NCBI GenBank assembly: GCA_963969395.1
Contig: OZ017796.1
Coordinates: forward strand, 46,738,243 to 46,802,242
Direction of reading: 5' to 3'
Origin: Pseudoscleropodium purum
Lineage: Eukaryota > Streptophyta > Bryopsida > Hypnales > Brachytheciaceae
DNA length: 64,000 bases
The translations under genes and the position numbers were made by a program. Under the pieces are notes generated by a model that made no database searches, was not told where the DNA came from, and was given only the letters and a program-made list of their open reading frames with translations. Numbering within the stretch: the first letter of the stretch is position 1; each line of letters starts with the position of its first letter. Shown piece after piece: positions 1-12,271 of the stretch.

Positions 1-3000
1 CACCAAGTGGCTAACGAATTGTCAAACAAGCCTTGATCTTGCTAAAAAAATGAATGATTTTCATCCATTTAAAAAAAAGTTCTTTGAGTGTGTGTGCATC
101 ACTTGGTGATGGAAAGTCCTTCATTGAAGGGCTACAAAATTTTCTTAAGAAGAAGATGCTAAATCTATGGATAACTAATAGATGCCTCTCTAGTGTATTT
201 GGCAAATTTTGCTTACACCATGATATTCCACACCATTATATTTTCTAATGGTGTAATTTTCAAAAAAATTGAGCTTATTTCATGTTTTGTCAGAATTTTC
301 TTTGTTATTTCTTTAAAAATTTATAATAATATCAAATTTTCACAAATTAAAAAAAAAATAATGTATAAAACATGTGAATCATACAGTCACAGGCTCTGCC
401 ATTTCAGGGTTGGCCGCAGTGAAAGGCTGGAATGCTGTAAGCAAATTGTACTAAGTTCCACAAAGACGGTGCCCAACTGCCCACTGCCCAGGTGCAGGAG
501 TTGAAGATAACAAACCTAAGCTTACAACCAATCAAGAGAGAAGATAATGGGAGGCCTTGAATAACATTATTAACTTGAGAAGGACGGGCCCATGACCACT
601 GATTTCAAGTGTCATTGTCCATCATTGACTCACTATACCTATGCACCAGAAAGATGCAAACAACACCTATTTTTACAACTTCTTGCTCTCCATAAAAAAA
701 AAATATCAAAGCCATTGATACTAATAAAGTAGTCAACTCATTTTCAACCACTTAAGGAATTACACATATTTGGAGCACGGGTTTTGAATACAAAATTTTT
801 TCCATGTGTAGAAACAAAATTAGGAAGGATTGCATATTCTTTTAGAATTTTATTGCACCAAACATAATTACTATGAGTTTTTAGTAGAGGATTCTATTTG
901 ACCTGTAATAGTCATATAGACCTTTCTATTTGTAAGCATACTAATTGCAAAATCAACCAAGGGTTGGTTGCAATATTGAGAGCCTTGCAACCAATCAGAA
1001 TGCAACACAACTACTTTGAGAACTATGCTACAACTTCATGGAAAGAGAGTAGCCTACAAATTGGAAATGAGTGTGTGTGTGTGTGGTGATTAGAAATGGG
1101 TTGGCTCTTATATGGAAATATATCCCCAAGAGGAGGATAAAAATAGCCATTAATCTCGTCATTAGACAAACGATCTCGGCCATTGAATAGAGTTAGGGTT
1201 TACGATATGGATGTAATATACTAAATTCTATACTTATAGAATACAATATATGAAATACAAGCAGGTATATAGTATATTATATATGAATGCAATACTTGAT
1301 ATATTCATAGATATGATGTACAGATGAATATATGTGATAAAATTTAAAAATAGATCTGGGATACAGTGACAAAAAATTTTAAAATACATAAATTACAGGG
1401 GTTACCAAATATAATTGACAAGCACAATTAGTTCATTCATTCATTTCAATGAATTAATTAATTGGTAAACTATGCCTTTTGTCACTATGCATTTAAAAGC
1501 CTCATTGTCCATCATTATTTTTGTTGCCATTTTTAACTAGATAGGAATGAAAAAAGTTCATATTCATTTTTCAGAGATCAAATCATATGTCTGCTACAAG
1601 TCATAAAATTTTCAAGTTTTTGTAGAAAAATTTGAAAATATTGTAAATTTCTTAAGGAATTTTTTTTTAATTAATTCATATTAAATACAAAATAAACTCT
1701 AAAATTTTCACCATATATATGTATATTTTTTAGTATAAAATAATGGTATAAACTAAAGTTACCATATCATTTGAAATTAGAAAATCAACAAACCATAGTT
1801 ATAGGCCTAAATTTCATTATTGCTATAAAAAATGTTAAAATTTACCAATTTTTCAAAATTTTCAATTGGAATAGAAAATTCTTTTGATAAAATTCATTTC
1901 ATTAGTTGGACTCAAATTCAAAAAACATCATTTTTATGACTAAAATTCACATCAAGTATTAATAGCAAGAAATGTCCTATAAAGGTGATTTGTGAATTAA
2001 GCATTTCGGTCTTTAGAAAAGTCAATAATACTAGAATAAAAATGTATTCTTGAAGCAACTTCTAAAAATATATTGGATTAAAAAAAAGTTTTTTTTTCCA
2101 TCCTCTAGTCTCAAATGGAATCATTCATTAGACACATAGTATTTGTGGCATCCTTCTAGGATTAATTCCATATTGTTGGAGAATTCCATTCCATTGATTT
2201 GTCCTATTAGTGCTTCAAAATAAACTTATATATGATTATAAATTTTTATAAGAGAGGAATTATTACAAGTGAGTGAGCTACTAGTAAAGATAATGCAAGA
2301 TCCCATGGTAAAATATGCAAAAAATGCACATTTCATTCAATTTGCATTAGAAATGTCAGTCTTGAAGAGTTTTTTTTTAGTAAAACATAATCCTTAACTT
2401 GTAGGAGCTAACAAAACATTCTTAACCCTATGCGGGGGGCCCTTTGCTATCCTTACAACCAATATATTTCAATGATTAGATAATAAGACTTTTACATTCT
2501 TATTGGCTACCATCGTAACCTTTGTAGTCCCAAGGCTTTTCTTTTATTAATTAAAAAACACTCAAGATTGCCAATTCTATTGCAAAGAAGAAAAAACTTT
2601 GAAATTGTTGTTTTTGCTTATTTAATGTAGGATCTTATACTAGGCTAGTATATGAATGTGTGGAAGAAATTTTAAGCTTTGGCTACATAGGTTGTAAGGT
2701 ATTTGTGTTTAAAGTGAAGAAAATAATTCTTTTGTTCTACTTTATGTAACTATAGTACAAGACTCTTGAATCTATTTAACTTAAAAATCCAAATGAAATT
2801 GAGTCGAAGCTTTTCAATTAGACAAACTATAATCTATGAAAAATAATTTTTTTCATAATTTTTCCATTTTCTTCTATTTTTTTCTTGCCTCTTCTTGACA
2901 ATTTTGAGCTTAGAGTGGTATAACTTTTGTTTTGGGGGACCAATTGAAATACAAATTATATTCCTAGAAAGTTAACATGTTTTTCTATTTTGAAAAAAGT

Positions 3001-4260
3001 ATTAAGAAGATCAGACCAAAAATTAGGATCATAGGAGTCCATCTAAATCTTTAAATTTCCCCCAAAGAGAAGCTTTGGACTTTAGGGATTTACCCATAAG
3101 CATCCCAAGTATCAAAGGAGCAAGCGTATTCCATTCTTTACTCAAATATGGTGTGCAGTTGAAAATTGTCATTTAAGAATGTTACGAATGCAAGCTAGAA
3201 GTCATTTACACGCAAAAGAACATTGTTGCAAGTGAAAAAAATTAAGAGAAAATGGAATTAGGAACAAAGAAGAATGGGTACAAAAAAAAAGGATAAGTCC
3301 TATGCACTTTGACTTTCATCTTCTCAATGAAGAATAGAATGCTTCATGCCATTGTTATGCTTGATTATTGTACCTTTTCATTCATATAAAACAATTTCAA
3401 CTCTTTAACATGATCTCTCTTTATAACATGTTTGATGAAATGGATATAATTAATACAAGAATATAAATATATATAGACAAATATAAATAACAATATTTAT
3501 GATTTAATGGTTTAAAACATGTATGTCATACAATAAGTTAGTATGTTCTTAAAGCGACCTCTTAACCCTTAGAAGACTGAATGGCTGTTGAATTTATGTA
3601 CTAGGGGATCTTGGGTAGGTGATGTTGACGTTTTTTTTTAATGAATGTTCTTGAAATTTGATTCAAGGTGTGATCATTTATCCTCTTAGCAAGAATATAT
3701 ATTTTCCTTCCAATTGTGTGCCTAAATAAAATGTTATGTTGTCCTAAACTTTTTGGACAACTTGGGCAACATGCGCAAAACTCTTTTAATGATTACAAAA
3801 ATTGGTAGGTATTTAACTTACATGATACAAGATGCACATGGGTTAAAAAAAAGTCATATATAGTGTGAAAATCTTACTTTAGGAGGTATTATAGTTTGTT
3901 GGCCTTGTTGGGCAAGATTAAGAAAAAAAATCCTTCTAACTTCGAACGTTATAACCACTCAATCCATGCACTCAAAAGTTTCTAAATCTTTTTTTCCACA
4001 CATTCCTATAGTAGTCTAGTACAAATTTGTACAATTGAATTTTAAAAAAAAAAAACACTTTTTTTTTCATTTTTTTCTCCCTTCTCTAAAAAGTATTAGT
4101 TTTTTTCACAATTTGTACCCCAAATGTGCCTTGATCTTGTAGGGGTTAAGAGCTCATTCCATTTTGGGGGGCAGCTAAACTCCTTGAAACAATTTTGAGT
4201 AAATTTTTGTTGGAAAAAAAAATGAAATTGGCATCTACAGTATTGTACTTCAAATCATTT
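1..4260. other. AT-rich repeat-like DNA, no gene recognised
   Basis: This stretch is strongly AT-rich, with many A and T runs and only short open frames, none of which resembles a protein family I know. A short perfect inverted repeat (TTGGTTGCAA and its complement) lies near 966-996, and an AT dinucleotide-rich patch lies near 1200-1340. It probably consists of decayed transposon sequence like the other AT-rich blocks in the window, but I saw no element ends. Confidence 0.5.
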
Positions 4261-6840
4261 CATATCTTTTGAACCTTTGTGGAATCAGTTACAAATTTTT
4301 GAAAAGTTGAAATTCAGAGAGATCACTAATTAAAAGCGACCACCTCCTGAAATGTACACTTCTGGTACATTGAAGAAAGCACCATGTCCCTCTCCTGTTA
4401 GTGCTCGCTTTACGAGCACCCCACCTTACATGAATTAATTGAGTTGGGGGAGTGAGGATGGCCCTTGCTGGACACCTGGCTAAGCTTACGTAACTGTTCA
4501 ACGTACAATTCCAGGTGCTGGCTAACTGAAGTTAAACCTGCCAGTCTAAGTTATGTCAGCTGCCACTGACCTTGGGTTGCAACAGCCTGCCTCCAGTTGT
4601 ACCTCAGACAGTACCAGGGCAAAACACATAGTAACTTAAATAGGTACTCTTTAATGTCACAGACTTTTTTTTCTTTTCTTTGAAGCAAATGAAAGTGATA
4701 AGCTTAATGTCACAGACTTGGAACAGAGGACACTCTGGAGTGTAAGTGCATGGGAGTTCATAGCAGGCCGGGACATTCTGAAGTTCTTAAACTTCATGGC
4801 ACGGTGATCCTTTGCATCAATCTCCGCGCCGTGAATTGAAGCTTCTTTCACTGTAGAAAAATCTGGAATCGAAGCTTGCGCTCATTCGTGAACTGTTTTA
4901 TCACTACACAAACAACTATTCGTGGTAAGCTGACAGTGATTTCGTAGTAGAAGGTCTCTGGAAATTCAGCAGTTGCAAAGTGCGCTCTATATGGGTTGAA
5001 GAGTTTAGGTGCTTTGAGTTGATAACCGCTTCCACCAAAGGCTCCACAAAGAGACAAATTTCATCTGTGTAAATAAAGTATTAATTGCATCCCCCTCTAT
5101 GGGCTGAAAAATCACACTATCTCCTTTGTTCACTAGATGAAAAATTGTCCACCAAGCCCTTCAAACTCCAAACTTGTGTGCGACTGAGCGCCCAATAATT
5201 GGGGCCAGCCACACTAAACCCAGGTTGAATAACTGAACCTAAACTCACTTCAAAACTATCCCTCTCTGAAGATGAATGAGTACATGTTCCTTACAAGAAC
5301 AGAGGATGTGATATTAAAGAGGTTTGGATGTACCTGATCGATTTTCTTCGCGCTGCAGGCGCAGCTTCGGACACTGTGCAGGCAAACCTGTTACGATAGT
5401 GATTGATGGACTCACCAGCCCCAATGCAACTCAACTTCAGCTTCCAAATACTGTATCATCACTTGAAACAAACAGGAAGGCTTAACTTGACGCAGAGGAG
5501 GACGAAAATATCACCTTCAGTTCGCTCACAGTCTCCCTCTCTTCAAAGAGATTGAGTTAGGAAAGTTACGTCACGCTTCCCTTTCACATTATTAATCTTC
5601 ATTACCCTACACACAACATCGAAAAGGCCCACCTCCGTCACTACGCTAGCGTACGTAACTTTGGAAGCACAAACTGCCAACCTGCTTCACCATTCATATG
5701 GTTTCTATTTCGGTGCAGGCCTTTCACATATTTATAATTATGACGGAACGCTCCTTGGAACCCGATATCGCCAGAGCTGGTCTGCACAGATGAGCAATAA
5801 ATGAGTATTCTTGGAGTGATGGCCAGATTCATGTCAACCCAGCTGCATATCTTGCTGCTTAGATTCTTTACTTCCTCCTCCTCCAACTGTCTGTCAATGC
5901 TTTGGGAGTCTTGGCTCAACACTTGTAACTCACTGCGGTAGTTTTGCGCACGGTGTGGCTGCTTGCATTGTCAGTGTGTCTTTTTTGCTGTTGTATTATG
6001 GCCAGGGTGCGCATTGGAAGCGGGTGACGCTCGAACTGTAGCTACAGTAGGCAATGAGATTGAGGCGCCGCATTGTCTGCTGCTGCTGCTGCTGCTGCTG
6101 GTGTGAGTGGTGTCTTTCACTGCGGAAGCGGTGTCTCTGCAATTCTTCTCCTGTCGCGTTAGGTTTGCCTGCCAATCAGCACGTGAAGACTGAAGAACTG
6201 GAGTTTGTAGAAACCTCCACAACGTCCAAGTTTCCACATGAATGTCCAGCTCAAGGGTCGTCGTCAGTGTGGATTCCGATGCAGAAGTTGTAGTAGGAGC
6301 AATGCAGCTGCAGCTTCGCAGGCTTCGAGCTCCCAAGTAGACGGCCGAGCTGGAGATCACTCAGCCTGGGTATTAGTATGACCTCGCTGCACCAGTATCC
6401 GCAATCTACCGATTGCTCGAGAAGAGCTTGTTATCTCCAATTTTCTTCCTATTTTTACAGGTATTCCCCAATCTTTTACTTTCCACTGAAGTTTTTTCTA
6501 TTTTTCTATTTTTCTATTTTCGCAAGGACGTGGGCCGTGACATCGCCATAGTCATTCAAAAACATGCTCTTACAGCTCACTTTTCTTGGTCCCTGGCCAT
6601 CTGTTTTTTTCAGGTATTCGGCGAGCGCGCGCAAACTCTATTGCAATAGTCACAAAGTCAGTAGTCATAGCGACAAAATTTGATGAGAACATCTTTCTTT
6701 ACTTTGTAGCCCCGAGAATGCATTCGATCCCATCTATTGTTGCAGTGAAATAGGTCAAAACGAAAGAGGTTTTGTGTGCAGTGATTGACCTTGTTATGTT
6801 TGCAGGTGAATTCGGAATTTGACAGTGATTGAATTCAAAC
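4261..6840. other. GC-richer flank upstream of the GH3 gene, no gene assigned
   Basis: Base composition changes at about 4260 and becomes gene-like. Short minus-strand open frames at 4848-5057, 5641-5922 and 5971-6360 have ordinary residue content but match nothing I recognise, and I could not join them into a phase-consistent model. A pyrimidine-rich stretch ending in CAG at about 6805 may be the acceptor of a leader intron of the GH3 gene. The region is most simply the promoter and leader of that gene, possibly with a noncoding or lineage-specific minus-strand transcript. Confidence 0.4.
6077..6100. repeat. (CTG)8 trinucleotide microsatellite
   Basis: Eight uninterrupted CTG units lie in the GC-rich flank upstream of the GH3 gene. 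On the minus strand one frame reads as a poly-glutamine run, but that frame is closed by a stop a short way upstream and has no start, so coding use is not supported. Confidence 0.9.
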
Positions 6841-9800
6841 ATGGCTATGGCAATCACGACGCGGTTTCTGCTGGTGCTGGTGGTGGCAATGAGCCTGGCA
6901 GTCCATGGAGCCCACGCAAGCAGGAGACAGCCGAATTCGAAGTACATCTTGTACCAGGACATGCAGCAGCCTGTGGAGGAGCGCGTGAAGGACTTGATGT
7001 CGCGGATGACACTGGCGGAAAAGATCGGCCAGATGACGCAGACGGAGCGCAGCGTCAACAACCACACCAACATCCGCGACTACGGTATCGGTGGGTATCT
7101 ATGCTTGAGCTTCTCTCTTCAATCATAACTGGGATCGGATCGTTCTTCGTACAACATTGAAAGAGATTGCCATGATCTTCGTGTAACAGTGGAAGAGATT
7201 GAATTGTGGATGCAGGGAGTATACTTAGCGGTGGGGGAAGCGGGCCCGCCCCAAACGCCACAGTGCTCCAGTGGGACAACATGACGAATTACTTCCAAAG
7301 AGCCGCCATGGACACGCGCTTGCAAATTCCGCTCATCTACGGCATTGATGCGGTCCATGGCAACAACAACGTCTATGGGTCCACGATTTTCCCTCACAAC
7401 GTCGGCCTCGGGTGCACCCGGTACGCAGCGCATCCCTTGAATGAACCCCGGCCCTCATAAGCTATCACTGAAACTCATGTTTGGAAACACTAACTGAGGA
7501 ACACCTAACCGAGATCACAGTTATCACTGAAGCTCATCTTTGGACACAATGACTAAGGAACAATAACTGGGATCATAAGTTATCACTGAGGCTCGTGTTT
7601 GGAAACAATTGACAATGATCTTGCACATTTCCTGGGAATTGGGCAGTTTGTTAAAGTCAATTTCGTTAAAGTGGCGCGATTTCCAGGAAGTATACAGATA
7701 CATGTATTGAGGTTCGGGTTGCTGATAACTAATCTGTTTTTCGAAATTCTTTTATCTTGAATTTGTACCGGTTTCCGGCCCTCAGCTGTCCGCATCGTCG
7801 TTAGAGGCAGCCTCAATTTAGAAATGAATCTCCAGAATTCATACAGATAAACGTATTGAAGATCGGTTTGCTGCTAACTAAATCCGTTTTTTTGAATTTT
7901 TTTATCCTGATTTTGCACTGGTTTCCGGTCCTCAGCTGCTGTCCGCGCGCATCGTAGTTAGAGGTAGCCTCAGTTTAGAAAGAGATTTCCAGAACTCATA
8001 CAGAAACTGGTAATGAAGCTCGGTTATGCTAATAACTAAATCTGTTTTCCGAAATTTTTTATTGTGAATTTGCACTGATCTCCAGAATTTATACAGATGC
8101 ACGTATTGAAACTCGGTTTGCTGATAACTAAATCTATTTAAGAAAAAAAATTATCCTCAAATCGCACTGGTTGGCCGGCTTTGCTTCGATTTCACTGCCA
8201 GCCAATTTTCAGGATCCACATATTGCAAACTGGTGGAAAAAGCAAGCAAGTCGGGAGTTAGGACCTTGCCATGCACTGACATTACATTAACTGGAGCGTC
8301 TGTGACTGTACGACAGGGATCCCGAGTTGGTCGAGCGCATCGGCTCGGCCACGGCGCTGGAGAGCCGAGCGACGGGCATCCAGTACGTGTTCGCTCCGTG
8401 CATTGCCGTGTGTCGGGATCCGCGGTGGGGGCGATGCTACGAGAGTTACAGCGAGGATCCCCAGATCGTGCGCGAGATGACGTCGCTCATCGATGGTTTG
8501 CAAGGACGGGCGCCGCCCGGATGGGTTGGTCCCTACGTCGAAAACAGGTACGCACGTAAGCCAAATGAAGGGGAATTCCAATGCACCCAAGATTTGCATA
8601 CAGTCGATGCCCTGAAAGATGCACCCAAGATTTGGATGTATGTGAATGTCAAGTTAGCAATGCACCCAAGATTTGGATATTTGTGAATTATTGTCAATAG
8701 TTAGATATGTAGATGCTCTGGAAGCGACACCACAACAGATGTCTAATTGATGTCTGTGTCTGCACACAAGGGAGTTTTAAGAGTTTACGCGCGTACCATT
8801 CAGGAAATGAAACAGAGTTTACTATCTCAACTGAACCATTACCACCTCGTAGACTCGTAAGTGGTAAACTTCGTTTCATTACTATGATGATGGTACACTC
8901 TTAAAACTCGCTTGTGGCATCCCCTAATCAATGCATGTGTGTGATGACCCGTTGTCTAAGATCCATACTAGTTATTCTAGCTGCAACTTTTGAAGAACTT
9001 TGATATGGCACGACAGTGGATTTTTTAGATGAGACAGATGACCTTGCTAGCATAACGCTGTGAATCTTCGTAAGTGTATGACCTTTTGATTCAAGGGTGG
9101 TCAACAACTTGACGCTCGCTCGCAGATTAAATCTGCTTTCTCACTTCTAATTATGGAACATTAAATCTCAGGCGAAATTTAAGCAAATTTAAGCAAATTT
9201 TGCTTGTCATGAGGTCTGAAATCTCTCTCTCTCTTTCACACTCTCTCCACATTGATTGCAGCTTTAAATTGACTGACTTGTTCCAATTGCGGGTGCAGTG
9301 ACAAGGTGGCGGCGTGCGCGAAGCACTTCGTGGGCGACGGCGGCACCTCGAACGGCATCAACAGCAACAACACGCAGGTGAGCTTCAGCGAGCTCGTGAA
9401 CATCCACATGAAGGCTTACGAGGACGCCATCCGCAAGGGCGTGACCACCATCATGGCGTCCTACAGCAGCTGGAACGGCATCAAGATGCACGCCAACCGC
9501 TTCCTGCTCACGCGTGTGCTCAAGCAGGAGTTGGGATTCAAAGGCTTCATCATCTCCGACTACATGGGCATCGACCAGATCACCGATCCCCCCGGCGTCA
9601 ACTACACCTACTCGGTCTTTGCAGGCATTCACGCCGGAATCGACATGGTAACCTTATGCATACTTACGCTTCTATTCTTCGCTCACAAACGCAGCACCGT
9701 CCTAAACCCTAAGCCCTGAAGCCTTAAAATTTTTAAAGAGTTTTTCCATTCACAATAAATTGGTGTTTGGAGAGATTTTAGCAAACTGAATCTAGTTTAT

Positions 9801-12271
9801 CTACATTCACTCCTAACACTCTTGCTAAGACCATTCTAACTGGAACCTTGGGCAACACTTGCTCTCATTGCTCATGCGGTGCAGTTAGGAGGACTACTAT
9901 TCATTCATGCTTGTCTTATTATTTCTTCGCTGTTGGATGTCCATTTGGAGAGACAAATAGGTGAATACTCCTTTGAATGCACGATAGTTCAGTTGATATC
10001 TAGCTAGCTTTTGATTTCCAGTGGTGTTGAAATGATTTTGGACCTCAATTAGTGAAAGCTAGAATGTCCAATCAAGTCCCCTCCTCTGGTCTCTCCCTGG
10101 GTAAAGTATGGCTTCCTTTTTTTTTTTTTGATATAAAAAAGTAATTTCAGATTTTAGGTTTGAAATCGCAGAGGTGAAGTTATAAGATGGATTTATGTGT
10201 AAGGAGTTTTGGGGTTGCAGATCATGGTTCCTTTTGCGTTCGAGGAGTTCATTGGGAACTTGACGCAAATGGTGAAGAGTGGCGCCATCCCTATGTCGCG
10301 AATTGATGATGCGGTGACGCGCATCCTGCGCGTGAAGTTTCAGATGGGCCTGTTTGAGCGTCCTTACGCGGATATGAAGCTGTCCAAGGCTTTAGGTCAA
10401 GAGGTGAGAATTTTGACAGTCCTCACTAGCTTCCACCGCTTCGCATTCTCCTGATTGTGTCTTGGTGTGGAACCTTTTGGATTTCATTTCTTGGTGATTT
10501 CAAGTGTATAGGTACACTTTTTGACATCTGTATGGGCATTTTTCCACTTATGGAAACTTTCAGGGCCTACAATGTTCAGATTTGAGTGACTAATTGCCCT
10601 GATCTTGATCGGTGGTTTTGCTGAAATTAATATTCTATTTCCACGTGCAGTCGCACAGGGAATTGAGCAGGGAGGCAGTGCGCAAATCTCTTGTTCTGTT
10701 GAAGAATGGAAAAACTCCCCAGACTCCTCTCTTACCATTGAGCAAAAATGCGTCGAAGATTCTCGTGGTCGGCTCGCACGCTAATAACGTTGGCTTGCAA
10801 TGTGGAGGATGGACAATTCACTGGCAAGGAGGTTCAGGCGACATAACCCCCGGTAACTCAACCCTATCCTCACTTCTAATTTCTCAGTTGCCAGGAGATT
10901 TCACTTTGCCAAACTTGCAGATTAACCTTACCCCTAATAAAAGATCAAAAGGCCCTGATTGCCCCATGTTTGTTTTAGCAGTTCGGAGCATGGGGAGTCC
11001 AGTTTTTTTACCAACACATGCAATGTTCTTCGTGATAAAAACTCTGGCCCTACTTGAATTATAGCATCGCAATATGGTCAATTGAATTGATCAGATTCAA
11101 ACCATTATCCTTGGTCGGGTCTGTAGGAGTTACGTTCCAAGTGCTTATTGCATTACAACAGGTTCAAACGTTACATAACAATTTTCAGTGTCATGTGGTC
11201 CCCAGGCATTCATCATTCACTTACGTCAGTGACTGTGCTCAACATAAAATACCTTGTTGACACAGACTCACCCCTAAACCTTTTATTATGTCCATAACTT
11301 TTTGACTCCTTGATGATCAACCACTTGGGAAACTGAACATACCCAAATCACAAAGTTTAGGAGCTGATGCGCGGACGTGCATTAAGTTTGCAACCGTTGT
11401 TGCAAACTAAATAACCTCGCAAGAAAGTTTTCTTGCCATGAACTACCGTAGCTCATGCGTGTGTCTGTTATGTGTGTCCCAGGCACCACGGTCTTGCAGG
11501 GCATCCAACAAGCGGTCTCTGAAACCACCGAGGTGGTGTACTCGGAGAAAGTCAATAAGAGCCTCATCAAGGACCAGGGGTTCGACTATGCGGTAGTGGT
11601 AGTAGGGGAGCAACCGTATGCTGAAGGCCGTGGCGACAACCTGAACCTCACCATCCCGTTTAGAGGCGGCCACACCATCCGAAACACATGCCGTTACGTG
11701 AAATGCGTGGTGCTGCTAATGTCAGGAAGGCCAATGGTGGTGGCTCCCCACATGCACCAAATGGACGCCTTTGTGGCTGCTTGGTTGCCGGGCACGGAGG
11801 CTGGACTGGGGATTTCGGATGTGCTCTATGGGGACTATGAGTTTTCGGGAAAGCTGGCCCGAACGTGGTTTCGAAGTGTGGATCAGCTGCCCATGAATGT
11901 GGGGGATAAGCATTACGACCCGTTGTTCCCTTTCGGATTCGGATTGACCATGGGCTTGAACAGGTGTGCACGTCTGCATTTTCTCTATTTTTGCCAGGAC
12001 ACGAGTAAAGGAATGATGCTCACTGCGCAGAGAACACGCAGATGTTCGTGCATTTTCGTTGATGTGAATTCCCATTAGAAGAAACCCTAAACCCTAAACC
12101 CTAAAACCCCTAAAAAAGCCCCGGCCCCTAAAAAATCCTAAGTCAAAATATTAGTGCTCCTACTTCTCCTGTAATGCTGTGAGAATGCTGCCACTCAATT
12201 GATGAGCTAACTTCTTTTGACGATGGTGTGGCATTTTTCTGTGCAGCGCGAATGCTTCGAAGCATCAGTAG
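6841..12271 (+). CDS. GH3 exo-beta-glucosidase / beta-glucan exohydrolase, 8 exons
   Basis: This is a secreted glycoside hydrolase family 3 enzyme of the barley ExoI type, expected to remove glucose from beta-glucans and oligosaccharides in the cell wall. Exons: 6841-7090, 7216-7420, 8317-8547, 9299-9647, 10221-10403, 10651-10852, 11483-11963, 12247-12271. All junctions are GT-AG and in phase, giving 641 residues, close to the family size. The ATG at 6841 begins a clear signal peptide ([19 protein letters not shown]...AHA). Family landmarks follow in order: [48 protein letters not shown], then ISDYMGID with the likely nucleophile Asp near residue 316. Next come [25 protein letters not shown], and [13 protein letters not shown] with the likely acid/base Glu near residue 516. 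No key residue is missing. A candidate AATAAA lies at 12669-12674. The substrate is inferred from the family. Confidence 0.95.
7463..7625 (+). repeat. 59-bp tandem repeat in GH3 intron 2
   Basis: Three diverged copies start at 7463, 7522 and 7581, exactly 59 bp apart. Each opens with TATCACTGA, continues with a variant of CTCATGTTTGGAAACA and ends in an AACTGAGGAACA-like segment. The repeat lies wholly inside the intron, just after the exon 2 donor at 7421. Confidence 0.85.
7676..8165 (+). repeat. Degenerate ~150-bp tandem repeat in GH3 intron 2
   Basis: About four diverged copies are marked by the anchor TACAGATNNACGTATTGA near 7691, 7840, 7999 and 8091. Each is followed by CGGTTTGCTGATAACTAAATC, and the first two full units also carry a GGTTTCCGG(T/C)CCTCAGCTG block. 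The last unit is short. Two different tandem arrays in one 896-bp intron suggest it has grown by repeated local duplication. Confidence 0.8.
8765..8915. repeat. Inverted repeat (hairpin) in GH3 intron 3
   Basis: The left arm (8765-8822) contains CACAAG, GAGTTTTAAGAGT, GTACCAT, AATGAAAC and AGTTTAC in that order. The right arm (8864-8915) contains the reverse complements of the same blocks in reverse order, with small indels. A second, smaller inverted repeat, TTACCAC...GTGGTAA, lies in the loop (8839-8867). RNA from this intron could fold into a long imperfect hairpin. It may be a small foldback transposon or a hairpin RNA precursor. Confidence 0.75.
12084..12117 (+). repeat. Interstitial telomere-type repeat in GH3 last intron
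   Basis: Three or more units of CCCTAAA, the plant-type telomere repeat, stand in a row and pass into degenerate CCCCTAAAA copies. They lie between exons 7 and 8 of the GH3 gene. A weaker run (CCTAAACCCTAAGCCCT) lies in another intron of the same gene near 9699. Confidence 0.85.

Noticed and set aside
5990..6200. Poly-glutamine reading on the minus strand from the CTG repeat
   Set aside because: The frame is closed by a stop upstream, has no start codon before the repeat and ends soon after it.
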